A DNA stretch of 64,000 nucleotides, from contig JAGFJA010000047.1 of the NCBI GenBank assembly GCA_024103005.1, positions 1-64,000 on the forward strand. Direction: 5' to 3'. The translations under genes were made by a program, and so were the position numbers. Position 1 is the first letter of the stretch. Each line of letters starts with the position of its first letter. The stretch is from Saprospiraceae bacterium. Lineage in GTDB: Bacteria; Bacteroidota; Bacteroidia; Chitinophagales; Saprospiraceae. Below, piece after piece: positions 16,328 through 25,107 of this stretch. The notes below the pieces were generated by a model. It had not been told where the DNA came from. It was given only the letters and a program-made list of their open reading frames with translations, and did no database searches.

Positions 16328-16798
16328 ATGAATAAAATATTTTCTTCAGAAGAATTAATCAGGTTTTCAGACTGCGACCCTATGGGACACCTCAATAATA
16401 TGCGCTATCTGGATTATTTTTTAAACGCAAGAGAAGACCATTTACTGAAATATGGAAACTTTGATATTTACAGACATATGAAGGAAACCGGGAATGCATG
16501 GGTCATGTTCCAAAATAAAATAACTTACCTTAAACCGGTTTTTTATAATAATAATGTCACAATTACAAGTCAGGTCATCGCATTTTCTCCTAAGTCAATT
16601 AAGGTCGAAATGCAAATGAAAGATACCAAATCCGGTGACCTTAAATGTATTCTATGGATGATTGCTGTGTATTTTAACATTCAATCAAATAAAAGTGCTG
16701 AACATCAGCCGGAGATTACTGAAATGTTACAAAAATTCCTTTCACCGGTAGAGCAGGCTACATTTGATGAAAGAGTTAAATTTTTACAAGGGAAATAA
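16328..16798 (+). CDS. Acyl-CoA thioesterase, 4-hydroxybenzoyl-CoA thioesterase type
   Basis: A 156-residue hot-dog fold protein. The segment RFSDCDPMGHLNNMRYLDYF (about 11-30) is the signature of the 4HBT/YbgC-type thioesterases, with the Asp-x-x-Gly-His catalytic region. It should hydrolyse an acyl-CoA in the cytoplasm; the substrate is not readable from sequence. The ATG at 16328 is preferred over an in-frame TTG six bases earlier. It precedes the DUF3089 gene by 17 bases on the same strand. Confidence 0.8.
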   Translation: MNKIFSSEELIRFSDCDPMGHLNNMRYLDYFLNAREDHLLKYGNFDIYRHMKETGNAWVMFQNKITYLKPVFYNNNVTITSQVIAFSPKSIKVEMQMKDTKSGDLKCILWMIAVYFNIQSNKSAEHQPEITEMLQKFLSPVEQATFDERVKFLQGK

Positions 16799-16815
16799 CT
16801 ATCAATGAATTTATT

Positions 16816-17805
16816 ATGAAAAAAATCTGGTTTTTATTCTTTATATCCTTAATCTTCATAACAAATAGTTATGGTCAGGATAGTATAAAAATTGATTATT
16901 CAAATCCGGATAATTGGGCAGCTCTGCCTGACCGTAATGATGCCGCCGATCTTATACCGGGAAATAAAGGCATTGATATGCAAAAGGATAGCAAAGTTGA
17001 TATATTTTTTGTGTATCCAACATCTTATTCCGGCAAGATGAAAGACGGCAAGTGGAACGCAGATATCAATGACGCTGAAATAAATGATATTACTGATAAG
17101 GAGTCCATGAAGTATCAGGCAAGTTTATTCAATCAGGTTGGTAAAATTTACGCTCCGCGTTACAGGCAGGCCCACCTTTCAGTCTATTTTACTCTTGACA
17201 AGGATAATGCCGCAAAGGCTTTAGACCTTGCTTACCGGGATGTCAGAGATGCTTTTTTATATTATTTAAAATATTATAATAATGGCAGACCATTCATCAT
17301 TGCATCACATTCTCAGGGAACAAGTCATGCTACCAGACTAATTAAGGAAGAAGTGGAGGGCAAACCAATTGAACAGAAGCTGATTGTTGCTTATCTCATC
17401 GGGATGCCATTAGATTCCGGATATCTCAAAATACCTCCATGTACCAGACCGGACCAGACAGATTGCATCTGTGGCTGGCGAACATTTATTCATGATTACA
17501 CCCCGGAATATGTTTGGCTTGAAAACCCTTCCATTGTAACCAATCCTATCACCTGGGTACCCGATACCGATTATTCTCCCTGGAAGGCTCATAAAGGAGC
17601 AGTACTGAAAGATTTTAAGAAGATAAGGCCTGCCACTATTTCGGCGAAAAGAACAGGAAATATCTTATGGATTAAAGACCCGAAAATAAAAGGATTAAAG
17701 ATTTTGAATATAAAAAATTATCATGTTGGAGATTTGAACCTTTTTTATAAAGATATCCAGGATAATGCCATACTTAGAAGTAATGCATATCTGAGTTGGC
17801 ATTAA
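16816..17805 (+). CDS. Exported DUF3089 family alpha/beta-hydrolase-like protein
   Basis: A 329-residue protein with a signal peptide ending near SYGQ (about residue 21). It matches the DUF3089 family: FFVYPTSY (about 56-63), YAPRYRQ, and a nucleophile elbow ASHSQGT near residue 160. The elbow serine suggests an esterase- or lipase-like hydrolase of the periplasm; the substrate is unknown. Cysteines cluster in CTRPDQTDCIC and may form disulphides. It follows the thioesterase closely, and its stop overlaps the convergent PAP2 gene by four bases. Confidence 0.78.
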   Translation: MKKIWFLFFISLIFITNSYGQDSIKIDYSNPDNWAALPDRNDAADLIPGNKGIDMQKDSKVDIFFVYPTSYSGKMKDGKWNADINDAEINDITDKESMKYQASLFNQVGKIYAPRYRQAHLSVYFTLDKDNAAKALDLAYRDVRDAFLYYLKYYNNGRPFIIASHSQGTSHATRLIKEEVEGKPIEQKLIVAYLIGMPLDSGYLKIPPCTRPDQTDCICGWRTFIHDYTPEYVWLENPSIVTNPITWVPDTDYSPWKAHKGAVLKDFKKIRPATISAKRTGNILWIKDPKIKGLKILNIKNYHVGDLNLFYKDIQDNAILRSNAYLSWH

Positions 17806-18386
17806 GCTCTGATTTTTTCCCTAAAAAATTCCGGAAAGGTGCTTCGCAAAATTAAGGTACACATCCAACCTATTAATCCACCTACAACAAATCCGCAGAT
17901 TACATCCAAGGGATAATGAACTCCCACATAAATTTGTGCAAAGCCAATAACCAAGGCCCACAAAATCCAGAGAAAATTGAGCTTCATTTTATTAAACTTA
18001 AATAAAATGTATAAAAAGACGGCCATTGCCATGTGATTCACGGCATGGCTCGATACAAATCCGTATTGACCGCCACAGTTTACCAATAATTCAAAATCAG
18101 GCTTATCCATTAAAGTGTGGCATGGCCTGAGTCGCATAAAAATATTCTTAAACAAATGAACACTGACAAGGTCTGAAATCCCCACACAGGCAAGTAAATA
18201 ACAAATAACAATCCATGCTCTTCGCCTCCACTTTCTTATGAAAACATATATAATGACCAGATACAATGGAATCCAGAAAGTCGGTTTACGCAGCCAGGGA
18301 ATAATCACATTCCCAAGTGCACTATGTAAATTCCGGTGAATCCATAGAATAGCCTCAGTGTCCCAATTTACCAAAGAATCGATCAT
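17802..18386 (-). CDS. PAP2-family membrane phosphatase
   Basis: A 194-residue inner-membrane protein with about five transmembrane segments. The PAP2 phosphatase motifs are recognisable: KNIFMRLRP (motif 1), SSHAVNH (motif 2, in place of PSGH) and QIYVGVHYPLD (motif 3). The usual Arg of motif 3 (SR) is Gln here, while the His and Asp of the charge relay remain. It probably dephosphorylates a lipid phosphate such as undecaprenyl diphosphate or phosphatidate on the outer face of the membrane; the substrate is uncertain. Confidence 0.82.
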   Translation of the reverse strand: MIDSLVNWDTEAILWIHRNLHSALGNVIIPWLRKPTFWIPLYLVIIYVFIRKWRRRAWIVICYLLACVGISDLVSVHLFKNIFMRLRPCHTLMDKPDFELLVNCGGQYGFVSSHAVNHMAMAVFLYILFKFNKMKLNFLWILWALVIGFAQIYVGVHYPLDVICGFVVGGLIGWMCTLILRSTFPEFFREKIRA

Positions 18387-18568
18387 ACTATATTTTATGC
18401 TTAAAGGTAGCTAATCTCACAGATTAATTAAAATGAGGTATAATTATTTCATCTAGGTAAACCTTATTTGCATTATATTATTAAAATCCAATCAGTTGAT
18501 AAATTTGTTTCAAAAAATCAGGATATTCAACTCAAAAAGGATAAAATATATTAATTAAAAGTTTATCT

Positions 18569-18576
18569 TACATTTG
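18569..18576 (+). promoter_or_regulatory. -7 promoter box of fmt
   Basis: TACATTTG matches TAnnTTTG, 16 bases before the fmt ATG. Confidence 0.5.
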
Positions 18577-18592
18577 ATTCCAAATTCTTAAA

Positions 18593-19540
18593 ATGAAAAT
18601 TGTATTTTTTGGAACTACAGATTTCGCTGTAGTATCATTAAAAGCTATCCTTGATTCAAAACACGAGGTAGTTTGTGTCGTGAGTAATGTTGATACATTA
18701 GGCGGAAGAGGCAGGAAAGAAATTATTCAATCGGCAGTCAGCATTTTTGCTGTTAACAATGGGCTAAGACTCCTGAAGCCCAATACCTTGAAAGGCCCTA
18801 AGTTTTTGGCGAAATTAAAATCTTTCGAAGCAGATATCTTTGTTGTCGTCGCATTTAGGATGTTACCCGAAATAATATGGTCAATGCCGCCTAAAGGAAC
18901 AATAAATGTTCATGGATCGCTTTTGCCGGCTTACCGGGGAGCAGCGCCCATCAATTGGGCTATCATTAAGGGTGAAAAAACGACAGGAGTCTCCGTGTTT
19001 CAGTTGGACCATGAAATCGATACCGGAAAAATCTTATGGCAGGAAAAATTAGATATTGACAAAAATGACAATTTTGGCACAGTCTATGACAAACTGAAAC
19101 ATTTAGGCGGCAAAGCTTTGATTATGACGCTGGATAAAATTTCATCTAACAATTATTTGCCAATACCTCAGGATAACAACCTGGTTAGTCATGCACCAAA
19201 ATTAACTAGGGAAAATACACAGATCGAATTTTCAAAAAATGCTAAGGATGTAGTAAACCAATGCCGGGGTCTTGATCCTTATCCGGGTGCTTGGTTTATT
19301 TGGGATAAAAAATTGATTAAACTTTGGAAAGCAGAACTTTGTGAAGACAAACTAAAAACGTTTCATTGGAAATCGGATTATAAAACATTTCTGCATATAG
19401 GCTGTAAGGATAATTCTATTTCAATTGTAGAACTTCAGCCTGAGGGAAAGAAGAGGATGTCAATAAAAGAATACCTGAACGGTATGGGCAATAAATTGAA
19501 GAAACAAAATGAACAAGACGGCGATAATATTATATGTTAA
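18593..19540 (+). CDS. fmt: Methionyl-tRNA formyltransferase Fmt
   Basis: Formylates initiator Met-tRNA using 10-formyltetrahydrofolate. The N-terminal FVFFG-type start IVFFGTTDFA, the folate-binding HGSLLPAYRGAAPI (about residues 105-118) and the DTGKI loop (about 143-147) are all present, followed by the C-terminal tRNA-binding domain. The length of 315 residues is standard. The stop overlaps that of the small convergent gene by four bases. Confidence 0.96.
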   Translation: MKIVFFGTTDFAVVSLKAILDSKHEVVCVVSNVDTLGGRGRKEIIQSAVSIFAVNNGLRLLKPNTLKGPKFLAKLKSFEADIFVVVAFRMLPEIIWSMPPKGTINVHGSLLPAYRGAAPINWAIIKGEKTTGVSVFQLDHEIDTGKILWQEKLDIDKNDNFGTVYDKLKHLGGKALIMTLDKISSNNYLPIPQDNNLVSHAPKLTRENTQIEFSKNAKDVVNQCRGLDPYPGAWFIWDKKLIKLWKAELCEDKLKTFHWKSDYKTFLHIGCKDNSISIVELQPEGKKRMSIKEYLNGMGNKLKKQNEQDGDNIIC

Positions 19541-19770
19541 TTAGCTGCTCTGTTAATCATTGCAACTGCTCTATACATTCTGTCGATAAAATCTACAAAT
19601 ACTTTGATGCTGACATTTACATCATTCTCGTCATTATTTACAATTGATTGTTCCGTTTTTTGCTGAGTTAAATAGGATTGATAATTATTTTCATTCATGC
19701 CTATGTACATTGTGAAAGAATAGGCAAAAACTATGAGGCAGACAATTAGTAGTAAAGATCGCTTTTTCAT
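19537..19770 (-). CDS. Small single-pass membrane protein, unknown function
   Basis: No family recognised. The likely start is the ATG at 19770 (MKKRSLL), giving 77 residues; an upstream in-frame extension begins at the edge of the kinase stop and lacks a signal. A charged N-terminus and one hydrophobic segment (about 5-23) suggest an uncleaved signal anchor with a 50-residue periplasmic tail rich in Gln, Asn and Asp. It lies 42 bases after the pseudokinase gene on the same strand, so a role together with that protein is possible but untested. Confidence 0.5.
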   Translation of the reverse strand: MKKRSLLLIVCLIVFAYSFTMYIGMNENNYQSYLTQQKTEQSIVNNDENDVNVSIKVFVDFIDRMYRAVAMINRAAN

Positions 19771-19812
19771 ATAATCCAAAACATTTTTATTTATAACGTA
19801 AAATCTTCGCAA

Positions 19813-22422
19813 TTAGTTACAATCCCTTACACATTTTCCTGCTTTATTTATATAAAACCACTTACCGTAATCGAATACCCTGGCCGTTCCGTTCTTAAAA
19901 GGCTTTGCTGCGTCATACTGACATCGGATAACTTCTTTACCATCCTTATTAATGAAGCCAAATTTTCCGTTTTTCTCAACACATGACATTCCTTCCATAA
20001 AGTTATTTACCTGGCCGAATTCAAGAGGTATGACAATTTTACCTTTATTGTTGATAAAACCCCACTTGTCATTCTTTTCTACTCCTGCGAGACCATTGTT
20101 AAATGACCAGGCGTTATCAAACTGGCAAGGTATAACTTCAGTGCCGTTTTTATTGACAAAACCCCATTTGCCGTTTTTACGAACTCCCGATAGTCCCTCA
20201 GCAAAGTCAGTCACGACATCATATCGGAAAGGAACGGCAACCTGGCCGCTTGATTTTATAAATCCCCACTTTAGACCTTTCTTGGCTCCTGCAACACCTT
20301 TGGAAAATCCAAATATCTCATTGTATTGAGGTTTTATAACTTCTTTACCGGAATAATTTACAAATCCCCACTTACCCTTTAAATTTACAGGCGCCAGACC
20401 GTTACTGTAACCCAAAATTTCGTCATAAACAGGCTTTTTAATTATTTTACCATCCTTTGACACAAAACCAATCAAATCATTGTATTTAAATGGTGCAATG
20501 TTGTTATTGTAAGGACCTAAAATTTCAAACTTAGACATCGCATCTTTCAATGCTTTCATTTCTTCAGCTTCCTTCTCCTTCTGCTTTCTTAACCTTGAAA
20601 TTTCAGCCAATTTCTCCAGTTTGGCTTTTTCTAGGTCTATCAGGCTATTGGTAGTATCAGAATTTATCAGGGAGTCCACTTTCTGTTGTTGAACTTCATT
20701 TAAGTTTTCAGTCAACTCAGATGGAACAGGCTGGGTATCTTCGGATAGACTGTCTTCCTGATTAAATAATATTGCAGGCTCATCCTTACGATCAAAATTA
20801 TTCATAAGGTATAATCCACCTCCAATAATGCCTATCCCCAAAATAATACCCAAAAACAATTTATTGCTCAGTGGCTTGCGAAATAAGCCCTTGTTTATGG
20901 ATGGTTCAGGAGTATTTAAAATGACGGTTTGATGGACAGAATTATTATTTGCCTTTAAATTACTACGTTCGTTGTCAGAAATAACTTGATTCTCATTGGA
21001 TTCATCTATCACAGGTAGTTCTGAGACCGAAACCTCATCACCGCTCGCAATTTTTTTAGAATCATTTTTAATATTCTTATTTATATCGATTTGGGTTTCA
21101 GGTCCAGAGTTTACCTCCTCTCCTATTTCAGGGTCATATTTAACAGTTCTAACTGCTAATTTTTTTTCCGGAGTTTTAACCTCTTTATCACCATCTGATT
21201 TATCAGCTTTTACATTGTTCTTTTTAGATTGTATTACATGAACCTTGTCAACAACCGGTTGAGCGGCATTTGTTGCTACTCCAATTTTATTCCATACAGC
21301 CTGAACCCTGTCTTCCAGTGACGGTAATCCTTCCTCTTTATCTGATTGGAGATTCTCTGCTATTTCATTAATTAAGACAGATCCGGAGTCTTTAGTTTCA
21401 CCGGAATTAACTTTAATTTCGTCTGAATTCCCAAAAGTAACTTCCTTTGGTCTTTCATCAGACACGCTGCCGGGACCATCTGAATAACCGTCAGAAACAG
21501 CAATATCTTCAGTAAACTTTGAATCTATTATTTTGTCGGAATCACTTCTTTCTGGAGATTCTGCCACATCATTGTGAGCCTCATCATATTCTTTTTTAAC
21601 CTTAGAAAACAATGAAGATTGTTTTATGAAAAATTCCTCATCCAGATCTTGCATCAGACTCTCCAGGTCAACATATCTTTCCTTCGGATTCTTAGCTGTT
21701 GCCGCCTGAATCACGCTATTCATCTTAACGGTAGCATGCTCCACGAAAGGTAATGGATCGTTTAATATTCTAAGCCTTATTTCATCAATACCTATATTTT
21801 CTTCCCAGAAAGGCACTTTTCCTGTTAACAGTGTAAAAATTGTAGCTCCGAGAGAATAAATATCCGATGCGGCACTTATAGGCCCAATATGTTGTATCTG
21901 CTCCGGGCTTAAGTATATAATATCCTCTGCATCAATATCTTCCGGGAATAGTTCACTTTCAAAATATGGACCTTTAAAATCACATATCTTTAATTTGCCC
22001 ATAGGGTTCAAAATAAAATTTCCAGGCTTCAACAAGCCATGTACATTGCCTGATCTGTGTGCTTCAATCAAGCCGGGGATGAAAAACTTTAGCCAGTCTA
22101 TAACTTGCTTTTCATTGATTGGGCCGAAGTTGGTGATATAGTCCTTCATATTGTAACCATCCACAAATTCCATCATAATCTGATAGGTATTTTCTACATC
22201 ATCGTGGATTAAGTCCTTAACCCTCCTGATGGATGGATGGTGAAGCTGCATACCTATTTTGGCCTCCCTGATAAGCTGGTCTTGAAAATACTTATTCTTT
22301 TCATAAGCCGGTTTCAGCACTTTAATAGCCACTTTTCTATCATTGTCTAATTCCATACAATAGACAATAGAATATTTGCCTTGGCCGAGCTGAAACAAAT
22401 TGTAGTTTTGATTTTTAATCAC
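19813..22422 (-). CDS. Membrane-anchored pseudokinase with WG repeats
   Basis: An 869-residue protein. Residues 1-270 form a Hanks-type kinase domain: glycine loop LGQGKYSIVY (12-21), Lys34 in VAIK, Glu52, and DFK at 147-149 with the metal-binding Asp147. The catalytic loop reads HGLLKPGN (127-134): the catalytic Asp is Leu129, so phosphotransfer is unlikely. A long charged linker follows (about 280-515), one transmembrane segment (about 519-540), a Lys/Glu-rich coiled coil (about 590-630), and seven WG-type repeats (635-869) with KWGF-like cores, presumably in the periplasm. The start is GTG at 22422, 20 bases after the FtsE-like gene. It may relay or hold a signal between envelope and cytoplasm; this is inference. 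Confidence 0.85.
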   Translation of the reverse strand: MIKNQNYNLFQLGQGKYSIVYCMELDNDRKVAIKVLKPAYEKNKYFQDQLIREAKIGMQLHHPSIRRVKDLIHDDVENTYQIMMEFVDGYNMKDYITNFGPINEKQVIDWLKFFIPGLIEAHRSGNVHGLLKPGNFILNPMGKLKICDFKGPYFESELFPEDIDAEDIIYLSPEQIQHIGPISAASDIYSLGATIFTLLTGKVPFWEENIGIDEIRLRILNDPLPFVEHATVKMNSVIQAATAKNPKERYVDLESLMQDLDEEFFIKQSSLFSKVKKEYDEAHNDVAESPERSDSDKIIDSKFTEDIAVSDGYSDGPGSVSDERPKEVTFGNSDEIKVNSGETKDSGSVLINEIAENLQSDKEEGLPSLEDRVQAVWNKIGVATNAAQPVVDKVHVIQSKKNNVKADKSDGDKEVKTPEKKLAVRTVKYDPEIGEEVNSGPETQIDINKNIKNDSKKIASGDEVSVSELPVIDESNENQVISDNERSNLKANNNSVHQTVILNTPEPSINKGLFRKPLSNKLFLGIILGIGIIGGGLYLMNNFDRKDEPAILFNQEDSLSEDTQPVPSELTENLNEVQQQKVDSLINSDTTNSLIDLEKAKLEKLAEISRLRKQKEKEAEEMKALKDAMSKFEILGPYNNNIAPFKYNDLIGFVSKDGKIIKKPVYDEILGYSNGLAPVNLKGKWGFVNYSGKEVIKPQYNEIFGFSKGVAGAKKGLKWGFIKSSGQVAVPFRYDVVTDFAEGLSGVRKNGKWGFVNKNGTEVIPCQFDNAWSFNNGLAGVEKNDKWGFINNKGKIVIPLEFGQVNNFMEGMSCVEKNGKFGFINKDGKEVIRCQYDAAKPFKNGTARVFDYGKWFYINKAGKCVRDCN

Positions 22423-22442
22423 CTCAGAATAACATTTAAAGG

Positions 22443-23114
22443 TTATGCTTCAACATTTAATGTACCACCGACACATTTAATAATCCGCCCGGGAAATTGT
22501 TCTAAAATCCGGTAATCATGTGTGGCAAATAAGACAGCTGTACCATTGGTGCAAAGACCTTGCATCAATTTCACTATATCATCGGATGTATCAGGATCAA
22601 GATTTCCTGTTGGTTCATCAGCTATGATCAATTCCGGATTATTGAGCAAAGCCCTTGCAATAACGATTCTCTGTTGTTCCCCACCGGATAATTCATGCAC
22701 TTTTTTAAATCCTACAAATGGAAGACCCACTGCAGTGAGTACTTCATCTATTCGTTGGCGCATTTTTTTCTTGTCTTTCCAGGCAGTTGCCTTCAAAACG
22801 AACATTAAATTCTCCTCCACATTTCTGTCATGAAGAAGATTAAAATCCTGAAAAACCATACCAATCTTTCGCCTGAGAAAAGGAATCTGTTTTAGCTTCA
22901 AGGTAGCCAAGTCAAATCCTGCCACCATACCTTTACCACGTATCAAGGGCAACTCCCCATACATGGTCTTTAAAAAACTGGATTTGCCGGCACCGGTCTT
23001 GCCGATTAAATAACAAAATTCACCCGGATGGATACTAACTTTGACGTCATTTAGAATCATAAACCTACCCTGGTAAATATCGGCCCCTTCAAACGTCACC
23101 AATGCATCACCCAT
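22443..23114 (-). CDS. ftsE: FtsE-like ABC transporter ATPase
   Basis: A 223-residue ATP-binding subunit with Walker A GKTGAGKSS (about 38-46), signature LSGGEQQR and Walker B LIIADEPTG. The sequence is closest in pattern to FtsE, which with the membrane partner FtsX couples the divisome to peptidoglycan hydrolysis. ftsX is not in the adjoining DNA, so the FtsE name is probable rather than certain; a LolD-like role is the main alternative. It leads the run with the pseudokinase. A -7 box TAATTTTG lies at 23152-23159. Confidence 0.82.
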   Translation of the reverse strand: MGDALVTFEGADIYQGRFMILNDVKVSIHPGEFCYLIGKTGAGKSSFLKTMYGELPLIRGKGMVAGFDLATLKLKQIPFLRRKIGMVFQDFNLLHDRNVEENLMFVLKATAWKDKKKMRQRIDEVLTAVGLPFVGFKKVHELSGGEQQRIVIARALLNNPELIIADEPTGNLDPDTSDDIVKLMQGLCTNGTAVLFATHDYRILEQFPGRIIKCVGGTLNVEA

Positions 23115-23151
23115 AACTATTCCGATTACTTAGTTCTTCAATATTTACGGT

Positions 23152-23159
23152 CAAAATTA
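23152..23159 (-). promoter_or_regulatory. -7 promoter box of the ftsE-pseudokinase unit
   Basis: TAATTTTG on the minus strand matches TAnnTTTG, 37 bases before the ftsE start. Confidence 0.5.
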
Positions 23160-23310
23160 AGTAATTCTTTTCAATAGTTTATTTTTTTAATACATTTTTT
23201 TTATATGTATTATCCAATTGTTTTGAATAATTTAAATATTAATGAATTTTTAATCATTCAATAAATTATCATGATAACCTCACATACAGAAGTTACATCT
23301 AATTATATAT

Positions 23311-23535
23311 TCAACGAATCGTATCTTTCAAAATACTTATCTGATTCATCGTAATTACCTGGAGATCAATGCTTCTGTCCTCAATAGAGTCCAACTTGCT
23401 TTCAATAGAAATTATATCGCTACCGGTGATGGTAATTTTTGAATCATCGGCCTGACCATTCCCATCAACATAAGTCAGAAATAATCCCAAACCTCCGATC
23501 AGAATCAAAGATAGAGAGGGTAAATACTCTTTCAT
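23311..23535 (-). CDS. Small membrane protein, unknown function
   Basis: A 74-residue frame starting at ATG 23535 with one hydrophobic segment (about 5-22) followed by a polar, mildly coiled tail with regular Ile, Leu and Asp spacing. No family recognised. It stands alone in very AT-rich DNA, and its GC content is visibly higher than the flanks, which favours a real gene. Confidence 0.45.
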   Translation of the reverse strand: MKEYLPSLSLILIGGLGLFLTYVDGNGQADDSKITITGSDIISIESKLDSIEDRSIDLQVITMNQISILKDTIR

Positions 23536-23840
23536 CAGCTTTATAGTGTGTTAATTATTAAATCCAAATACATTACAATATTATATAAATTATATAATTT
23601 TATAATGCAAATATATACATATTATTTTTATTTGTAATATGTATTGTATTAATTTTATTAAAATCACTTAAAGTTATTTCCTTACTATATAAAATTAATT
23701 AAGTCTCAATTATTTATAAAATAATTGAAGCCAAAAGGGTATTTTTCAAATAGTTAGTTAGCAAATAATTTTTAATATTTTTACTTCTTTTAGACCAAAC
23801 TCTTATTGAAAATTCTATTTTTGTAAATAAACATATTATA
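23536..23840. other. AT-rich intergenic stretch
   Basis: Between the divergent small membrane protein and the esterase gene. Nothing is seen beyond the esterase -7 box at 23816-23823; the stretch is extremely AT-rich and without clear repeats. Confidence 0.5.
23816..23823 (+). promoter_or_regulatory. -7 promoter box of the secreted esterase
   Basis: TATTTTTG matches TAnnTTTG, 17 bases before the ATG. Confidence 0.5.
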
Positions 23841-25058
23841 ATGCGTTCATTTTTCTATACTCTTTTATTAGTCCTTATATCCTATAGTGCAATTGCTCAA
23901 AATTATGCTGAAGGTTGTGATGGAATTCGTTATGCAGCTCCGATATTTACTGAAATTTCGAAAACAACAGTAAAATATGCAAGTTCCACTCCTGAGAATC
24001 AGGAACTTTTTATGGATATTTATCAGCCGTCCAATGATTTAGTTACCAAAAGACCATTGGTTCTTCTTGCACATGGAGGAGGATTTTTATTTGGCGACAA
24101 AGCTGATATGGATGCTTTTTGTCAATTTTTTGCTCAACGAGGATTCGTTACAGCTACAATGCAGTATAGATTATTTGCAGGTTTCCCTACACCAACAACC
24201 ATGATCGACATCGCCTCAAAAGCTGTTTCCGATATGAAGGGAGCTTATCGGTTTTTTAAATCAGACGCTGCAAACCAAAATATATACAAAATCGATACGA
24301 CCAAAATTTTTATCGGTGGTTATTCGGCAGGTTCCATTACAGCATTATTAGCTGCTTACATGGATTCGGGAGATCCAATTGATTCAACCGTTTTGAGTAT
24401 CATTGAAGCAAATGGCGGTTTTGCCGGAAATACCGGTGATCAGGAAAACAGAACTCATGTTGACAATGATATTTTTGGCGTATTCAATATGTCCGGCGCA
24501 GTCTTCACCAAAAGACTACTGGATCCGGATGAACCATTTTTAATGAGCTTTCATGGCGATAAAGACCAGACCGTTCCGATAGATAGCAATTCTGTATTTT
24601 TTGGTCTAGCCTATTTATATGGTTCCAGAACTATTCATAATGAAGCTGATAAAATAGGCCTCCCGAACACCCTTACGGTAGCTGTCGGCGGTGACCACTC
24701 AGATATTTATACAGATCCGAAATTTGCTAATGATCTGAATTCCTTCACACAAAATAGTTTAAACCTATACTATCCAAGACTATGTGGAATCAATCTGAAA
24801 ACCAAATATGACGACAGGCCACCCCTCAATGTAATGATTTATCCGAATCCTTCAAGTGAGATATTGAACATAGATTGTTCAGATAAAATAGATGAAATCT
24901 GGTTGATGAGTTCCAAAGGTAACATAACAAAAAGGTTAAAAAGTTTATCAAGACAAAATGAAATAAGCGTTAAAGACTTAACACCCGGACAATATTATCT
25001 CATTCCCATAAAAGAAAACAAAGCTTTTAAACCACTGCCTTTTCAGATTGTCAGGTAA
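23841..25058 (+). CDS. Secreted carboxylesterase-like protein with type IX sorting domain
   Basis: A 405-residue exported alpha/beta hydrolase. The signal peptide ends near AIAQ (about residue 20). The oxyanion motif HGGGF (about 79-83), nucleophile elbow GGYSAGS (about 158-164), acid region DQTVP and GDHSD supply the expected catalytic triad of carboxylesterases and lipases. After the hydrolase domain, a C-terminal segment of about 75 residues starting at MIYPNPSSEIL is a type A sorting domain of the type IX secretion system, so the enzyme is probably exported across the outer membrane and anchored or released. The substrate is unknown. Confidence 0.88.
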   Translation: MRSFFYTLLLVLISYSAIAQNYAEGCDGIRYAAPIFTEISKTTVKYASSTPENQELFMDIYQPSNDLVTKRPLVLLAHGGGFLFGDKADMDAFCQFFAQRGFVTATMQYRLFAGFPTPTTMIDIASKAVSDMKGAYRFFKSDAANQNIYKIDTTKIFIGGYSAGSITALLAAYMDSGDPIDSTVLSIIEANGGFAGNTGDQENRTHVDNDIFGVFNMSGAVFTKRLLDPDEPFLMSFHGDKDQTVPIDSNSVFFGLAYLYGSRTIHNEADKIGLPNTLTVAVGGDHSDIYTDPKFANDLNSFTQNSLNLYYPRLCGINLKTKYDDRPPLNVMIYPNPSSEILNIDCSDKIDEIWLMSSKGNITKRLKSLSRQNEISVKDLTPGQYYLIPIKENKAFKPLPFQIVR

Positions 25059-25107
25059 ATGATTTATTTTAAGGTTGAATTAAGTTTAATCTTGAATTTT
25101 GGGTAGC

